A DNA stretch of 40,273 bases from Myxococcaceae bacterium (GTDB lineage: Bacteria > Myxococcota > Myxococcia > Myxococcales > Myxococcaceae). Every line of letters begins with the position of its first letter. Position 1 is the stretch's first letter. The translations under genes were made by a program, and so were the position numbers. Under the pieces are notes generated by a model that did not search any database, was not told the DNA's origin, and saw only the letters and a program-made list of their open reading frames with translations. Below are positions 26,001 to 34,482 of the stretch, in pieces. The stretch is from the NCBI GenBank assembly GCA_016793095.1, contig JAEUJQ010000017.1:1-40273 (forward strand). Direction: 5' to 3'.

Positions 26001-27203
26001 ATGGCTCAAGCAGACCCGAAGAAGAACATCCGGTTCGGCAAGTACACCCTGATCGATCGGATCGCGGTCGGCGGCATGGCCGAGATCTTTCTCGCCCGCC
26101 AGGCCGGCATCGAGAACTTCGAGAAGACCATCGTCATCAAGCGAATCCGGCCGCACCTGTCGAAGCAGCCGAACTTCGTGAAGATGTTCCTCAACGAAGC
26201 CAAGCTCGCGGCCCAGCTCAACCACCCGAACATCGTCCAGATCTACGACCTCGGTAAGATCGGCGAGTCGTACTTCATCGCCATGGAGTACGTCTTCGGG
26301 CGCGACATGCGTCGCATCATCCCGAAGGCCGACTCCCTCGGCATTCCCTTCCCGATGGTCTACGCCCTGAAGATCGCGTCGAGCGTCTGCGAGGGCCTCT
26401 ATTACGCGCACCAGAAGACGGACACGTACGGCACCGCGCTCAACATCGTGCACCGCGACGTCACCCCCGAGAACATCTTCGTGTCCTTCGACGGCACGGT
26501 GAAGGTGCTCGACTTCGGCATCGCGAAGGCCGCGAACCAGATTGAGCAGACGCGCGCCGGCGAGATCAAAGGCAAGCTCTCGTACATGTCGCCCGAGCAG
26601 TGCATGGGCAAGCAGCTCGACAACCGCTCGGACCTCTTCTCGCTCGGCACGGTGCTCTACGAGTGGCTCACCGGGTTCAAGCTGTTCACCGGAGACTCCG
26701 AGGTCGCGATCCTCAAGAGCATCACCGAAGGGAAGATCTACGCGCCCTCGTACTTCAAGGCCGACATCCCCGAGGCGGTCGAGGCGATCTTGATGAAGGG
26801 GCTCGAGAAGGACCGCGAGCGCCGGTACCAGACCGCCTGGGACATGCAGTACGACATCGATCAGTTCCTGTCCCAGTACGAGTTCACCCCCTCGAACATC
26901 CACCTCGCGAACTTCCTCAAGCAGCTCTTCAACGACGAGCTCGAGGAAGAGAAGCAGCGGCTGTCCAGCCTGCGGGCGCCGGGGCAGGGGCCCGAGGAGA
27001 TCATCGAGGAGGCCGAGGAGATCATCTCCACCATCGAGCCGATCTCCGATTCCCAGGCGCTCGACGAAGGCAACGCGAAGTCGCTCACGGTGGATCTCAA
27101 CGCCTCGGAGTTCGATCAGCTCGCGGTGATCGCCCGCCGCCACGGCATGTCCGTGAGCGCCCTCGTGCGCGATGTCGTCGGCGGCTTCCTCAAGTACCGA
27201 TGA
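26001..27203 (+). CDS. Soluble Ser/Thr protein kinase with a C-terminal ribbon-helix-helix-like motif
   Basis: A 400-residue Hanks-type kinase. Glycine-loop region IAVGGMAEIF (21-30), ATP lysine Lys47, helix-C Glu66, catalytic HRD at 151-153 followed by VTPEN, and DFG at 171-173 are all in place, so it should be active. The activation loop ends with GKLSYMSPEQ. There is no membrane span, unlike PknB-type receptors. After an acidic linker (about 330-357, EEIIEEAEEII) the last 40 residues (361-400) read as a strand plus two helices (SLTVDLNASEF then DQLAVIARRHGMSVSALVRD), the pattern of Arc/CopG-type ribbon-helix-helix DNA-binding domains. The start at ATG 26001 is chosen over a GTG at 25959. 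A TAAGGT (25984-25989) may be its -10 element. Confidence 0.9.
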   Translation: MAQADPKKNIRFGKYTLIDRIAVGGMAEIFLARQAGIENFEKTIVIKRIRPHLSKQPNFVKMFLNEAKLAAQLNHPNIVQIYDLGKIGESYFIAMEYVFGRDMRRIIPKADSLGIPFPMVYALKIASSVCEGLYYAHQKTDTYGTALNIVHRDVTPENIFVSFDGTVKVLDFGIAKAANQIEQTRAGEIKGKLSYMSPEQCMGKQLDNRSDLFSLGTVLYEWLTGFKLFTGDSEVAILKSITEGKIYAPSYFKADIPEAVEAILMKGLEKDRERRYQTAWDMQYDIDQFLSQYEFTPSNIHLANFLKQLFNDELEEEKQRLSSLRAPGQGPEEIIEEAEEIISTIEPISDSQALDEGNAKSLTVDLNASEFDQLAVIARRHGMSVSALVRDVVGGFLKYR

Positions 27204-27327
27204 GGGTCCTGCGTCGTCGCGCTGCGCCCATGGCCACCGTGAAGAGGCAGCGCCCGTCCGTCACCGGGCAGACCCGGTCCAGCGAGGAGCAGCGCTCTGG
27301 CACCAGCCCGCCATGGGAGCGCGCGGG

Positions 27328-28335
27328 ATGACCGCGAAGCTCGGGTCACTCGTCGTCCTGCTGCTGCTGCTCTCGAGCGGCGCATCAGCGCAGATCGTCA
27401 GGCCGATGGGCGAGACGCCGGGCGAGCTCGGTCCCGCAGCGCCCGACCGGACCGAGCCGCAGCCGCCCACTGCCGCGCAGGGGCCGCGCAGTCGTTTCTC
27501 GCTGCTCTCGGCGGGGCGCGGCGGCCCCCTGTTCGCGTTCTCGCAGATCGTCGATGGCCTGGTCGTCGGCGCGGCGATCGGAGCGTCGATCACCTCGTCG
27601 CCCTCGAGCCCGCTCGCCCTCTCGCTGGGCGCGTATCTGGGGGCGCTGGCCGGCGGGGTGGGCCTCGGTGGACTCGGGGTGTTGCTCCAGTACTTCCAGC
27701 CGATCGGTCTGGTGGCCGCAGGCGCCGCGACGCTCGGGCTGGGGGTGGGCGCGCTGTCCGGCCTCGGTGTGGCGCTGCTGCTCGAGGGCTTCGTCTCCGG
27801 GTTGCCCGCCGTGCTCCCTGGCGTCCTCGCGCTCGCAGGCTCCCAGATCGGCGCGCTGGTCCCGCTGGCGCTGCTGTGGACGGCGGAGGATCTCGATCCC
27901 TCCGAGCTCGCCATGATGGCCGCGGCCTCGCTCTGGCTGACGGCGGCCGTCGGGCTGGTGAACCTGTCCATCGGCAGGCCCCTCGTGGCGCCGGCGCTGC
28001 TGATCGCCCCCGCGGTCGGCATGGCGGCTGGCGGGTTGGTCGCCGCGTTGACGAGGGTCTCGAGCGGCGAGGTCTTCCGCTACACCGCGCTGCCCCTCGG
28101 CGTGGGCGCGGCGACCTTCTTCATCGGCGGGCTGCTCGGCGGGTCGCCGCAGATCGCAGCCATCGCGTCGCTGTCGATGATCGCCCTGACGGTGCTGACG
28201 ACGGGGCTGGTGTCGTTCGCCACCACCGCGCCTGCGCCTGCCGAGGTGACGCTGCTGCCCACCATCTCCGTGCTCCCGGCGGGGCGAGCTTCGGAAGGGG
28301 TCGCCGTCGGGCCTGCTGCCCTGGTGCGCTTCTGA
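27328..28335 (+). CDS. Hypothetical Gly/Ala/Leu-rich membrane protein
   Basis: A 335-residue protein with a signal peptide (about 1-22, LVVLLLLLSSGASA) and then a polar Pro-rich stretch to about residue 70. From there to about 300 it is very rich in Gly, Ala, Leu and Val, with roughly eight to ten hydrophobic segments of 15-20 residues (for example SLGAYLGALAGGVGLGGLGVLL), so it is probably an integral membrane protein. I recognise no family motif. The ATG at 27328 is preferred because GGGAG sits seven bases upstream; another in-frame ATG is at 27313. It converges with the outer-membrane barrel gene, whose stop is three bases away. Confidence 0.7.
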   Translation: MTAKLGSLVVLLLLLSSGASAQIVRPMGETPGELGPAAPDRTEPQPPTAAQGPRSRFSLLSAGRGGPLFAFSQIVDGLVVGAAIGASITSSPSSPLALSLGAYLGALAGGVGLGGLGVLLQYFQPIGLVAAGAATLGLGVGALSGLGVALLLEGFVSGLPAVLPGVLALAGSQIGALVPLALLWTAEDLDPSELAMMAAASLWLTAAVGLVNLSIGRPLVAPALLIAPAVGMAAGGLVAALTRVSSGEVFRYTALPLGVGAATFFIGGLLGGSPQIAAIASLSMIALTVLTTGLVSFATTAPAPAEVTLLPTISVLPAGRASEGVAVGPAALVRF

Positions 28336-28338
28336 ACG

Positions 28339-29001
28339 TCAGAAGAGCCGGTAGCCGACGCCCAGCCGAACGGCCCACGCGAGGCGCGGGACGGCCACCC
28401 CCAGAGGCTCCTTGATCACGTCCACCCCGAGCTGCCCGAGCCCGACGAGCGACAGCTTCTGGTTCAGCTGAAACTCCACCCCGCCCCCCACCGTCGGCGT
28501 CACCTGAAAGCCCGTCACGTTCAGCGCGATCGCCCAGGGGAGCTCCGCCGTCGCCAGGATCTGAACGACGTCTGAGACCGAGATCGACGCGACCAGCCCC
28601 AGCCGCGGCCTGAGGGCGACGTAGCCGAAGTTGAAGGGGTCGAACGCGCGGACGCCCGAGTTCACCTTGAGGCCGAGCGAGAACGTCGGCGCGAGCACCG
28701 CGCGGGCGCTCTTCCACGCGGCCAGGCGAACGCCCGCCTCGACGGTCCCTGAGAGCTCGAGGTAGTGGAAGCGCGCGATCGCCTCGATCTCCAACAGGCT
28801 GAAGCCCTGGCGGTAGCCCCCGGCCACCTCGGGCGCGCCGAGGGTGCCCCAGAAGCCGAGGGACCCGCCGGGGAGCGCGGCCGGAGCCATCGCCACGCCG
28901 TGCGCCTGGAGGTCACGGGACTCAGCCGGCGCGGGAGCAGGCGACGTCGTCGCAGGCTCGGCACCCAGGGGGAGCATCACCACCAGCGCGAGGGAGAGCA
29001 T
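28339..29001 (-). CDS. Small outer-membrane beta-barrel protein
   Basis: A 220-residue exported protein. A short signal sequence (MLSLALVVMLPLGAEP) is followed by a Pro/Ala-rich linker and about 170 residues with alternating hydrophobic and polar residues, typical of eight- to ten-strand barrels (for example LSGTVEAGVRLAAW, VALRPRLGLVASISV, SLVGLGQLGVDV). It ends in VGYRLF, the terminal aromatic residue that marks barrels for the BAM machinery. I cannot assign a substrate. It is divergent from the PilZ-like gene, with a 57-bp space between the starts. Confidence 0.72.
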   Translation of the reverse strand: MLSLALVVMLPLGAEPATTSPAPAPAESRDLQAHGVAMAPAALPGGSLGFWGTLGAPEVAGGYRQGFSLLEIEAIARFHYLELSGTVEAGVRLAAWKSARAVLAPTFSLGLKVNSGVRAFDPFNFGYVALRPRLGLVASISVSDVVQILATAELPWAIALNVTGFQVTPTVGGGVEFQLNQKLSLVGLGQLGVDVIKEPLGVAVPRLAWAVRLGVGYRLF

Positions 29002-29023
29002 GACCCGGAAATAGGCAGGTTTT

Positions 29024-29050
29024 TTGACCCCCGAAAGTTTCCGCTACAGC
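29024..29050 (+). promoter_or_regulatory. Candidate promoter of the PilZ-like gene
   Basis: TTGACC (29024-29029) preceded by a T-run and TACAGC (29045-29050) are 15 bases apart, shorter than ideal. The ATG at 29059 would be at or next to the transcript start, and no Shine-Dalgarno is seen. This AT-rich patch stands out from the GC-rich surroundings, which supports a promoter role. Confidence 0.35.
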
Positions 29051-29058
29051 CTTGCAGC

Positions 29059-29463
29059 ATGCGCACGACCTCGACGCAGTTGGCTGGCGGTGGGCGGCGG
29101 CGGTGGCCCCGGTTTCAACTCGACCTCGACTGGTTCGTCGAATCGCACGGCTGCTCGGCGATGGGGCGCGGCCTCGAGCTGACGGTGCGCGGAGCGGCGC
29201 TCCCGGTCTCCTGCCGTTCGCCCTTCACGGAGGAGGTGGTGCTCCACGTGTCCCTGCCCGCTCGCGAGCGCATGTTCCGGGCGAAGTGCTCCGCGCGCAT
29301 GAGCGAGAAGCGGGGCTGGGTGCTCACCTTCACTGAGGTGGCTCCCGAAGATCTGCAGCTCCTCGGGCACACGCTGATCGGTGAGTTTGGCGTGCTGGCC
29401 CTTCCGGAGAGAGCGGGCAAAGCGCGGTTGAACAGACTGCAGAACGTGATTTCAATGGGTTGA
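29059..29463 (+). CDS. PilZ-like domain protein
   Basis: A 134-residue soluble protein. RRRWPRF (13-19) fits the first PilZ motif, RxxxR, which grips cyclic di-GMP. The second motif, normally [DN]xSxxG, is altered: the matching place reads LELTVRGA, with Thr in place of Ser and Glu-Leu before it. The rest shows the beta-strand pattern of PilZ barrels (VVLHVSLPARERMFRAKCSARM, then RGWVLTFTEV). It may bind the nucleotide weakly or not at all and may instead act through protein contacts. It is 70 bases upstream of the pseudo-receiver gene in the same direction. Confidence 0.65.
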   Translation: MRTTSTQLAGGGRRRWPRFQLDLDWFVESHGCSAMGRGLELTVRGAALPVSCRSPFTEEVVLHVSLPARERMFRAKCSARMSEKRGWVLTFTEVAPEDLQLLGHTLIGEFGVLALPERAGKARLNRLQNVISMG

Positions 29464-29533
29464 GTCGTGTGGGGAGATTGCGGAGAGGGTAGGCCTCCGG
29501 GGTAGTGTGTCTGTGTTCGTCCCCGGAGGTGCC

Positions 29534-31849
29534 ATGCGGTCGTCCGTTGCCACTGCAGCAGCAGGTCAGTCCACCCGCCAGCCCGTCGCGGCTGAGCGAC
29601 CGCTGGTTCTGGTGGTCGATCCCGATCAGTCGGCGCGCGCCGTGCTCGAGGTGGCGCTGGCCCGAGACGGCTTCGACGTGTGGAGCGTCGCGACGGCCGA
29701 GCAGGGACTCGACGTGCTGCGACGAGGCCGGACTCCAGACGTCATCGTGCTCGAGTCCGATCTTGGCAACGACGATGGGTTCTCGTTCTGTGCCGAGCTG
29801 AAGGGCAACCCTCGCACGACGGGAGTGCCGGTGGTGCTGCTCGCTCGGCGTGACGACAAGAACGTGGGGAACCTCGCGGAGGTGGTGGGTGTGGACGAGG
29901 CGATCCAGAAGCCCGCGTTCGCGCGCGACGTCGCCTCCCTCGTCCGCTTCGAGCTGGTCCGGCACCGCTCCAGGGTCGGCCAGTCGCTCAGGTTCAGCGA
30001 GCGCAGCCTTCCGGCGGCTCACCTGCTGCGGGCGCTCCTCACCTCGACGCGCTCGGGGACCTTCAGCCTCGCCGACGGCCTGGCCACCATCTCCTTCCAG
30101 GAGGGCGTCATCGTTCAGGCGACCTTCGGTGAGCGGTGGGGCGTGGACGCCGTCGTGCGCGCGCTCGCGCTGACCTTCGGCGACTACTCGGTCCAGCTGG
30201 GCCCTGTGCGGCCGACCGGGTTCCACTGCTCGCTGCGAGACGTAGTGTCGCTGGTGTTGCCGCGCCTGGCCCACTGGTCGGCGCTCAGCATGCGGTCGCT
30301 CCCGCTCGACGCGGTCCTGGCCGTGGACTTCGCGAGGCTGGCCCAGTCGCTGCCGACGATGCCAGACGACGTCAACCGCCTCGTGCAGCTGTTCGACGGG
30401 CGGCGGTCCGTTCGGCAGGTCCTCTTCGATAGCCCCTTCGACGAGGTCCTCACCCTCGAGGTCAGCACCCGGCTGTACCTGATGGGCGTCGTCGGCCCTG
30501 TCGTCACTGCCGAGGCGCCGCAGCCACGCAGCGCCCCCCGGCTGTTCGAGCCGCGCTCCGCCGAGGCTGACGAGTTGATGCGGCAGCTCTTCGATGGCTC
30601 GACCGAGATCCGCTCCTCCGACGTCGAGCCCGCGCGGGTGGATGACGACTGGGTGATGGCGGTTCCCGGCGCCGATCTGCAGGTTGACGACCCCGCCGGC
30701 GGTTGGACGGCGGCCGCGCTCCCGGATGCCCACCTCGCCGAGGGGCTCGCGGAAGATGTCTCGCGCCGGCTGGTGGCGTTCAACGTGCCCACCGTCGTCG
30801 AGCGGCGTGAGCCCTCCGTTGCCCTCCAGCCCGTCGCCGACTTTGCCCACGGGGCGCAGGAGACGCTGAGCGGTGGGACGATGCAGAGCGCCCTGCGTGC
30901 GGCGACGGGAGACGAGGCCGCGGTCGTCGCCGAGTTCAGGCAGCCCCCGGCTGCGTTCGAAGACGACCCGACGCCCCCGTCTCCTGCCAGGCGGTTCACG
31001 GCGGAGGATCGGCAGGAGCGCATCGTCACGCCTGTCTTGACGCCTGCTGTGGCTGAGCCCGCCCCGCTCGCCGAGGCCACGCGGGCGCTGACCGTGGGCG
31101 GCGAGGTCGTTCGGACCGCCGCAGAGCAGGTGGTCGTGGTCGCTGCCCCCAGCCTCACCCCGGCAGTGGAAGGCGAGCTCGAAGACACGTTCTTCTCGTC
31201 CGGTGCGGTCGATGCCGCCGCCTTCGAAGACACGCTCCCATCAACAGCCCCGGCTCAGCCGCGCGCGTGGCAATCGAAGCGACGGGTGGGCTTGCTGGTG
31301 GGCCTCGCGGTCCTGGCGGCCCTGGTCGCGGTGGGCGTCGAGTGGCTCTTCGCCGCTGCGCGTCCGGCCCTCGTCAAGCCCGACGTCGCCGCCGCGCTCA
31401 CCAGCCCGGCGACTGCAGTCGAGCCGTCCGCCGAGGTCGTGCCCCCGCCCGCGCTCGCTCCTGTGCAGGAGGAGCCAGAGGGCGCGGTCGAGCCCACCCT
31501 CGTTGACGTGTCCGAGCCCCTCGCAGACGGCGTGCGCGCCTACCAGAACGGCGAGTATGCGAAGGCGGTCGCGATCCTCGAGCAGGTGGTCGCCGACGAT
31601 CCGAAGTCGCTGCAGGGGTGGCTGATGCTCGGCCAGGCTCAGTATGACGCTGGCCACGCCGAGGCTGCGAAGGGCGCTGCGCAGAAGGTGCTCGAGCTGG
31701 AGCCGAAGAACGCCAAGGTGCACCTGCTCCTCGCCACCATCGCGCACGACGCTGGAGACAAGGCCGCCATGCGACTCGAGGTGGAGCGGTACCTCGAGCT
31801 CGAGCCCGAGGGTGAACACGCGGCCGAGGCGCGGGCCCTGCTGCGCTGA
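29534..31849 (+). CDS. Pseudo-receiver / DUF4388 / transmembrane / TPR protein
   Basis: A 771-residue protein with four parts. Residues 22-140 are a response-regulator receiver fold (VVDPD acidic pocket at 28-31, Lys126 in QKPAF), but the phospho-acceptor position is Glu74 (VLESDL) and the switch Thr/Ser is Ala104. Residues about 155-250 form a DUF4388 (PATAN-like) domain, starting at LPAAHLLRALLTSTRSGTF. A long disordered Pro/Ala/Glu-rich stretch leads to one membrane helix (585-607), and about 662-771 carries TPR repeats (VAILEQVVADDPKSLQGW, LELEPKNAKVHLLL) on the far side. The ATG at 29534 has a GGAGG five bases upstream. It may link a cytoplasmic signal to periplasmic protein assembly; this is inference. 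Confidence 0.85.
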   Translation: MRSSVATAAAGQSTRQPVAAERPLVLVVDPDQSARAVLEVALARDGFDVWSVATAEQGLDVLRRGRTPDVIVLESDLGNDDGFSFCAELKGNPRTTGVPVVLLARRDDKNVGNLAEVVGVDEAIQKPAFARDVASLVRFELVRHRSRVGQSLRFSERSLPAAHLLRALLTSTRSGTFSLADGLATISFQEGVIVQATFGERWGVDAVVRALALTFGDYSVQLGPVRPTGFHCSLRDVVSLVLPRLAHWSALSMRSLPLDAVLAVDFARLAQSLPTMPDDVNRLVQLFDGRRSVRQVLFDSPFDEVLTLEVSTRLYLMGVVGPVVTAEAPQPRSAPRLFEPRSAEADELMRQLFDGSTEIRSSDVEPARVDDDWVMAVPGADLQVDDPAGGWTAAALPDAHLAEGLAEDVSRRLVAFNVPTVVERREPSVALQPVADFAHGAQETLSGGTMQSALRAATGDEAAVVAEFRQPPAAFEDDPTPPSPARRFTAEDRQERIVTPVLTPAVAEPAPLAEATRALTVGGEVVRTAAEQVVVVAAPSLTPAVEGELEDTFFSSGAVDAAAFEDTLPSTAPAQPRAWQSKRRVGLLVGLAVLAALVAVGVEWLFAAARPALVKPDVAAALTSPATAVEPSAEVVPPPALAPVQEEPEGAVEPTLVDVSEPLADGVRAYQNGEYAKAVAILEQVVADDPKSLQGWLMLGQAQYDAGHAEAAKGAAQKVLELEPKNAKVHLLLATIAHDAGDKAAMRLEVERYLELEPEGEHAAEARALLR

Positions 31850-31911
31850 CGATTCGGACGACGGCGATTTCGACAGCCAGGCCTCGCTGAGCTACACACC
31901 TGTTCCGTATC

Positions 31912-32484
31912 ATGCGCGTGCTCGGCGTCGATCCAGGCAGCCGCTTCCTCGGGTACGGCCTCGTCGAGGTCGCCAGGGGCGGTCGGGTCAGGTACGTGGC
32001 GCACGGGGTGGTTCGAGCAGGGAGGGCCGCTCCGCTCGAGCAGCGCCTCGAGGCGATCTTCATCGAGCTGGGCCGCGTCTTCGACGTGTTCGCTCCTGAT
32101 GCGGTCGCGGTGGAAGGGGTCTTCACGCACAAGAACGCTCGGAGCGCCCTCATCCTGGGGCATGCCCGCGGGGTCGTTCTGCTGATCGCCGCGAGGGCTC
32201 GGGTTCCCCTCTATGAATACGCGCCGGCCCGCGTGAAGCGCTCGATCGGGTCCGGCGGCAACGACAGCAAGGGGGCCGTTGCCCGCATGGTGACCCGATT
32301 GCTCGAGCTCGAGGCCCCGCTCGAGCGGGCCGATGCCTATGACGCACTCGCCGTGGCCTGCTGTCACGCGAACCAGGTGCGAGGCCTCAAGCTCCCAGCG
32401 ACTGGAAAACGACCGGGCCTCCCGTTCGCCGAGCGTCTGACGCCGAACGTCATTCGGCCACCTGAGAGCGGGGCTCCTTCATGA
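31912..32484 (+). CDS. ruvC: Holliday junction endonuclease RuvC
   Basis: RuvC cuts four-way DNA junctions after branch migration by RuvAB. The 190-residue protein has the catalytic acidic residues Asp7 (GVDPGS), Glu68 (VAVEGVF), Asp141 and Asp144 (ADAYDALAVA). The characteristic HKNARSALILGHARGV segment is present. The tail of about 30 residues beyond the usual end (VRGLKLPATGKRPGL onwards) is longer than in E. coli and probably flexible. The ATG lacks a Shine-Dalgarno. Its stop overlaps the ruvA start in ATGA, indicating translational coupling. Confidence 0.97.
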   Translation: MRVLGVDPGSRFLGYGLVEVARGGRVRYVAHGVVRAGRAAPLEQRLEAIFIELGRVFDVFAPDAVAVEGVFTHKNARSALILGHARGVVLLIAARARVPLYEYAPARVKRSIGSGGNDSKGAVARMVTRLLELEAPLERADAYDALAVACCHANQVRGLKLPATGKRPGLPFAERLTPNVIRPPESGAPS

Positions 32485-33083
32485 TCGCAGGTCTGAAGGG
32501 CGTGCTGGTCGAGAAGGGCCCTCTGGAGGCGATCATCGACGTGCAGGGGGTCGCCTACCGTGTGGCGGTATCGACGGTGGCCTCGGCCCGCTTGCCGCCG
32601 ATCGGCCAGCCCGTCTCGGTGCGGGTGCGCACGGTGGTGCGGGAAGACGCCCTCGATCTCTACGGCTTCCTCTCGAAGACCGATGAAGACCTCTTCCTGC
32701 TGCTCACGTCCGTGAGTCAGGTGGGACCGAAGATGGCGTTGACGGTGCTGTCGGGCCTCGACACCCCCGAGCTCATCGCCGCGTTGTCGAGGGGTGAGGT
32801 CGCCCGGTTGACGAAGATCCATGGCGTCGGGAAAAAGACCGCAGAACGGCTGGTGCTGGAGCTCAAGGACAAGGTGCGTCTGCTGGGCGGCGAGGTCGGC
32901 AGCCCAGCGGCCAGCAAGCCAGCGGGTCCCGGCCAGAACGACCTCGTCTCGGCGCTGGTGAACCTGGGCTATCGGCCAGCCCAGGCAGAGGCGGCGGCGG
33001 CGACGGCGATCGAGAGAGCGGGCGCTGACGTTGCGTTCGAGGCGCAGTTTCGCGAGGCCCTCAAGGTGCTGCGCTCCGCCTGA
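32481..33083 (+). CDS. ruvA: Holliday junction branch-migration subunit RuvA
   Basis: RuvA binds the four-way junction as a tetramer and loads the RuvB motor. The 200-residue protein shows the OB-fold start MIAGLKGVLVEKGP, the helix-hairpin-helix region with VGPKMALTVLSGL and IHGVGKKTAERLVLELKDK, an acidic/flexible linker and the C-terminal domain III (LVSALVNLGYRPAQAEAAAA) that contacts RuvB. ruvB itself does not follow; a regulatory region and a MerR-type gene come next, so RuvB must be encoded elsewhere. Confidence 0.97.
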   Translation: MIAGLKGVLVEKGPLEAIIDVQGVAYRVAVSTVASARLPPIGQPVSVRVRTVVREDALDLYGFLSKTDEDLFLLLTSVSQVGPKMALTVLSGLDTPELIAALSRGEVARLTKIHGVGKKTAERLVLELKDKVRLLGGEVGSPAASKPAGPGQNDLVSALVNLGYRPAQAEAAAATAIERAGADVAFEAQFREALKVLRSA

Positions 33084-33228
33084 GCGACGTGCCTCCAGGT
33101 CGGATCGAGCGTCGGGCTCGACCTCGCGCCTGGGGCGACTCCCGTCATCGCCTCTGATCGGTGGATCACGATCGAGTTGAGGTCCCTGATCGCCTGATCG
33201 CGGCGACGGCGGTCCTTTGCGGCTCGAA

Positions 33229-33279
33229 TCGTCCGATTCCAGGACGTTGCTGCCCTTCGATCGGACCGGAATCGGACGA
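33229..33279. promoter_or_regulatory. 12-bp perfect inverted repeat with nested repeat ATCGGAC
   Basis: TCGTCCGATTCC (33229-33240) and GGAATCGGACGA (33268-33279) are exact reverse complements separated by 27 bases. A further ATCGGAC at 33260-33266 can compete for the left arm, so three copies of a seven-base element are present, one inverted. It lies 150 bases after ruvA and 60 before the merR-type promoter, in a 324-bp gap that holds no gene. It could be a terminator without a T-run, an operator, or a switchable hairpin. Confidence 0.5.
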
Positions 33280-33338
33280 AGCGCAGGCGCTCGTCGCAGA
33301 CGGAGACAGGGGTGCGATCGAAAAGTCGCTGATCGGCC

Positions 33339-33368
33339 TTGACGTCTCTTTTGAATACCTGCTATTCA
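33339..33368 (+). promoter_or_regulatory. Promoter of the MerR-type gene
   Basis: TTGACG (33339-33344) and TATTCA (33363-33368) are spaced by 18 bases, in an AT-rich patch that contrasts with the rest of the window. Transcription would start near 33375, about 33 bases before the ATG at 33408. A palindrome covers the -10 and another covers the transcript start. Confidence 0.55.
33352..33368. promoter_or_regulatory. Operator-like palindrome 1 (TGAATA-N5-TATTCA)
   Basis: A perfect six-base inverted repeat around CCTGC (33358-33362) lies in the spacer and on the -10 element of the merR-type promoter. This is where MerR-family dimers classically bind. Its half-site TATTCA resembles CTACTCAATG of palindrome 2. 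Confidence 0.5.
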
Positions 33369-33375
33369 TGCGTCG

Positions 33376-33400
33376 CTACTCAATGGGGTGCATTGAGTAG
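33376..33400. promoter_or_regulatory. Operator-like palindrome 2 (CTACTCAATG-N5-CATTGAGTAG)
   Basis: A perfect ten-base inverted repeat around GGGTG (33386-33390), centred 28 bp downstream of palindrome 1 and ending seven bases before the start codon at 33408. It could be a second binding site for the same dimer or an mRNA hairpin that limits translation. Shared spacing of five bases and a TAYTCA core argue for one protein binding both. Confidence 0.6.
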
Positions 33401-33407
33401 AGACCTC

Positions 33408-33932
33408 ATGACGACCGAACTATTGCGTCCCGACGAGATCGATCGGATCGAGCGCGAGTACCCTCAAGGCGTGCCCGCGCGCCTCATCGTCGAGATCTTC
33501 AAGCCGCGCGGAGTGGCCCTGTCAGAGGCCACGTTCCGCAAGTACGTCCAGGCTGGTCTGTTGCCGCGAAGCCGCCGGGTCGGCCGCAAGGGGAAGCACC
33601 GGGGCAGTCAGGGCCTGTACCCCGTCGAGTCGGTGCGTCGCATCAACGCCATCAAGAAGATGATGGCTGAAGGCCACACGCTCGAAGACATCAGGCGCTC
33701 CTACGTCTTCGTGCGCAACCACATGGATGTCGTCGAGCGCGAGTTTGGCGCCGTGTTCGACGGGCTCTCGGTCGAGCTGACCGAGAAGCCAGGGCAACAG
33801 GCGCAGGCGCAGCTCACTGATCAGCTCGAGCTGCTCAGGGCTCGGGCCGCCGCGCTGGTTCGCGACGTCGCCCGCTTCGGGAGCGTCGTCACGTCGAGGC
33901 CAGCTCCGGAGGCAGCGAGAGACTTCTGGTAG
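33408..33932 (+). CDS. MerR-type transcriptional regulator
   Basis: A 174-residue protein with a MerR-like winged helix in its first 90 residues: LIVEIFKPRGVALSEATFRKYV for the recognition helix region, YVQAGLLPRSRRVGRKGKHRG for the wing and YPVESVRRINAIKKMM for the following helices. Unlike classical MerR proteins the helix-turn-helix starts about 20 residues in. The remaining part is helical (about 120-160) and may dimerise; no Cys-rich metal site or effector domain is visible. Two palindromes on its own promoter suggest autoregulation. A sigma-region-4-like gene follows 42 bases later with a strong ribosome site, so the two are likely co-expressed. Confidence 0.82.
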   Translation: MTTELLRPDEIDRIEREYPQGVPARLIVEIFKPRGVALSEATFRKYVQAGLLPRSRRVGRKGKHRGSQGLYPVESVRRINAIKKMMAEGHTLEDIRRSYVFVRNHMDVVEREFGAVFDGLSVELTEKPGQQAQAQLTDQLELLRARAAALVRDVARFGSVVTSRPAPEAARDFW

Positions 33933-33974
33933 TCCAGGACCGGCGAGCAGCACTCGCCATTCGAAGGAGGGGAC

Positions 33975-34454
<480 letters not shown>

Positions 34455-34482
34455 GCGAAGAGAAGCCCGCGCCGGCGTCGCG

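Noticed and set aside
33149-33335. GATC/CTGATCG-rich stretch as a replication origin or methylation cluster
   Set aside because: GATC-containing words are common throughout this GC-rich window, and there are no DnaA boxes, AT-rich unwinding segment or dnaA/dnaN neighbours.
33339-33407. Extending the MerR-type protein upstream to a start at 33339
   Set aside because: That stretch is the promoter and palindromes; the residues are unrelated to the family, and the ATG at 33408 begins the conserved part.
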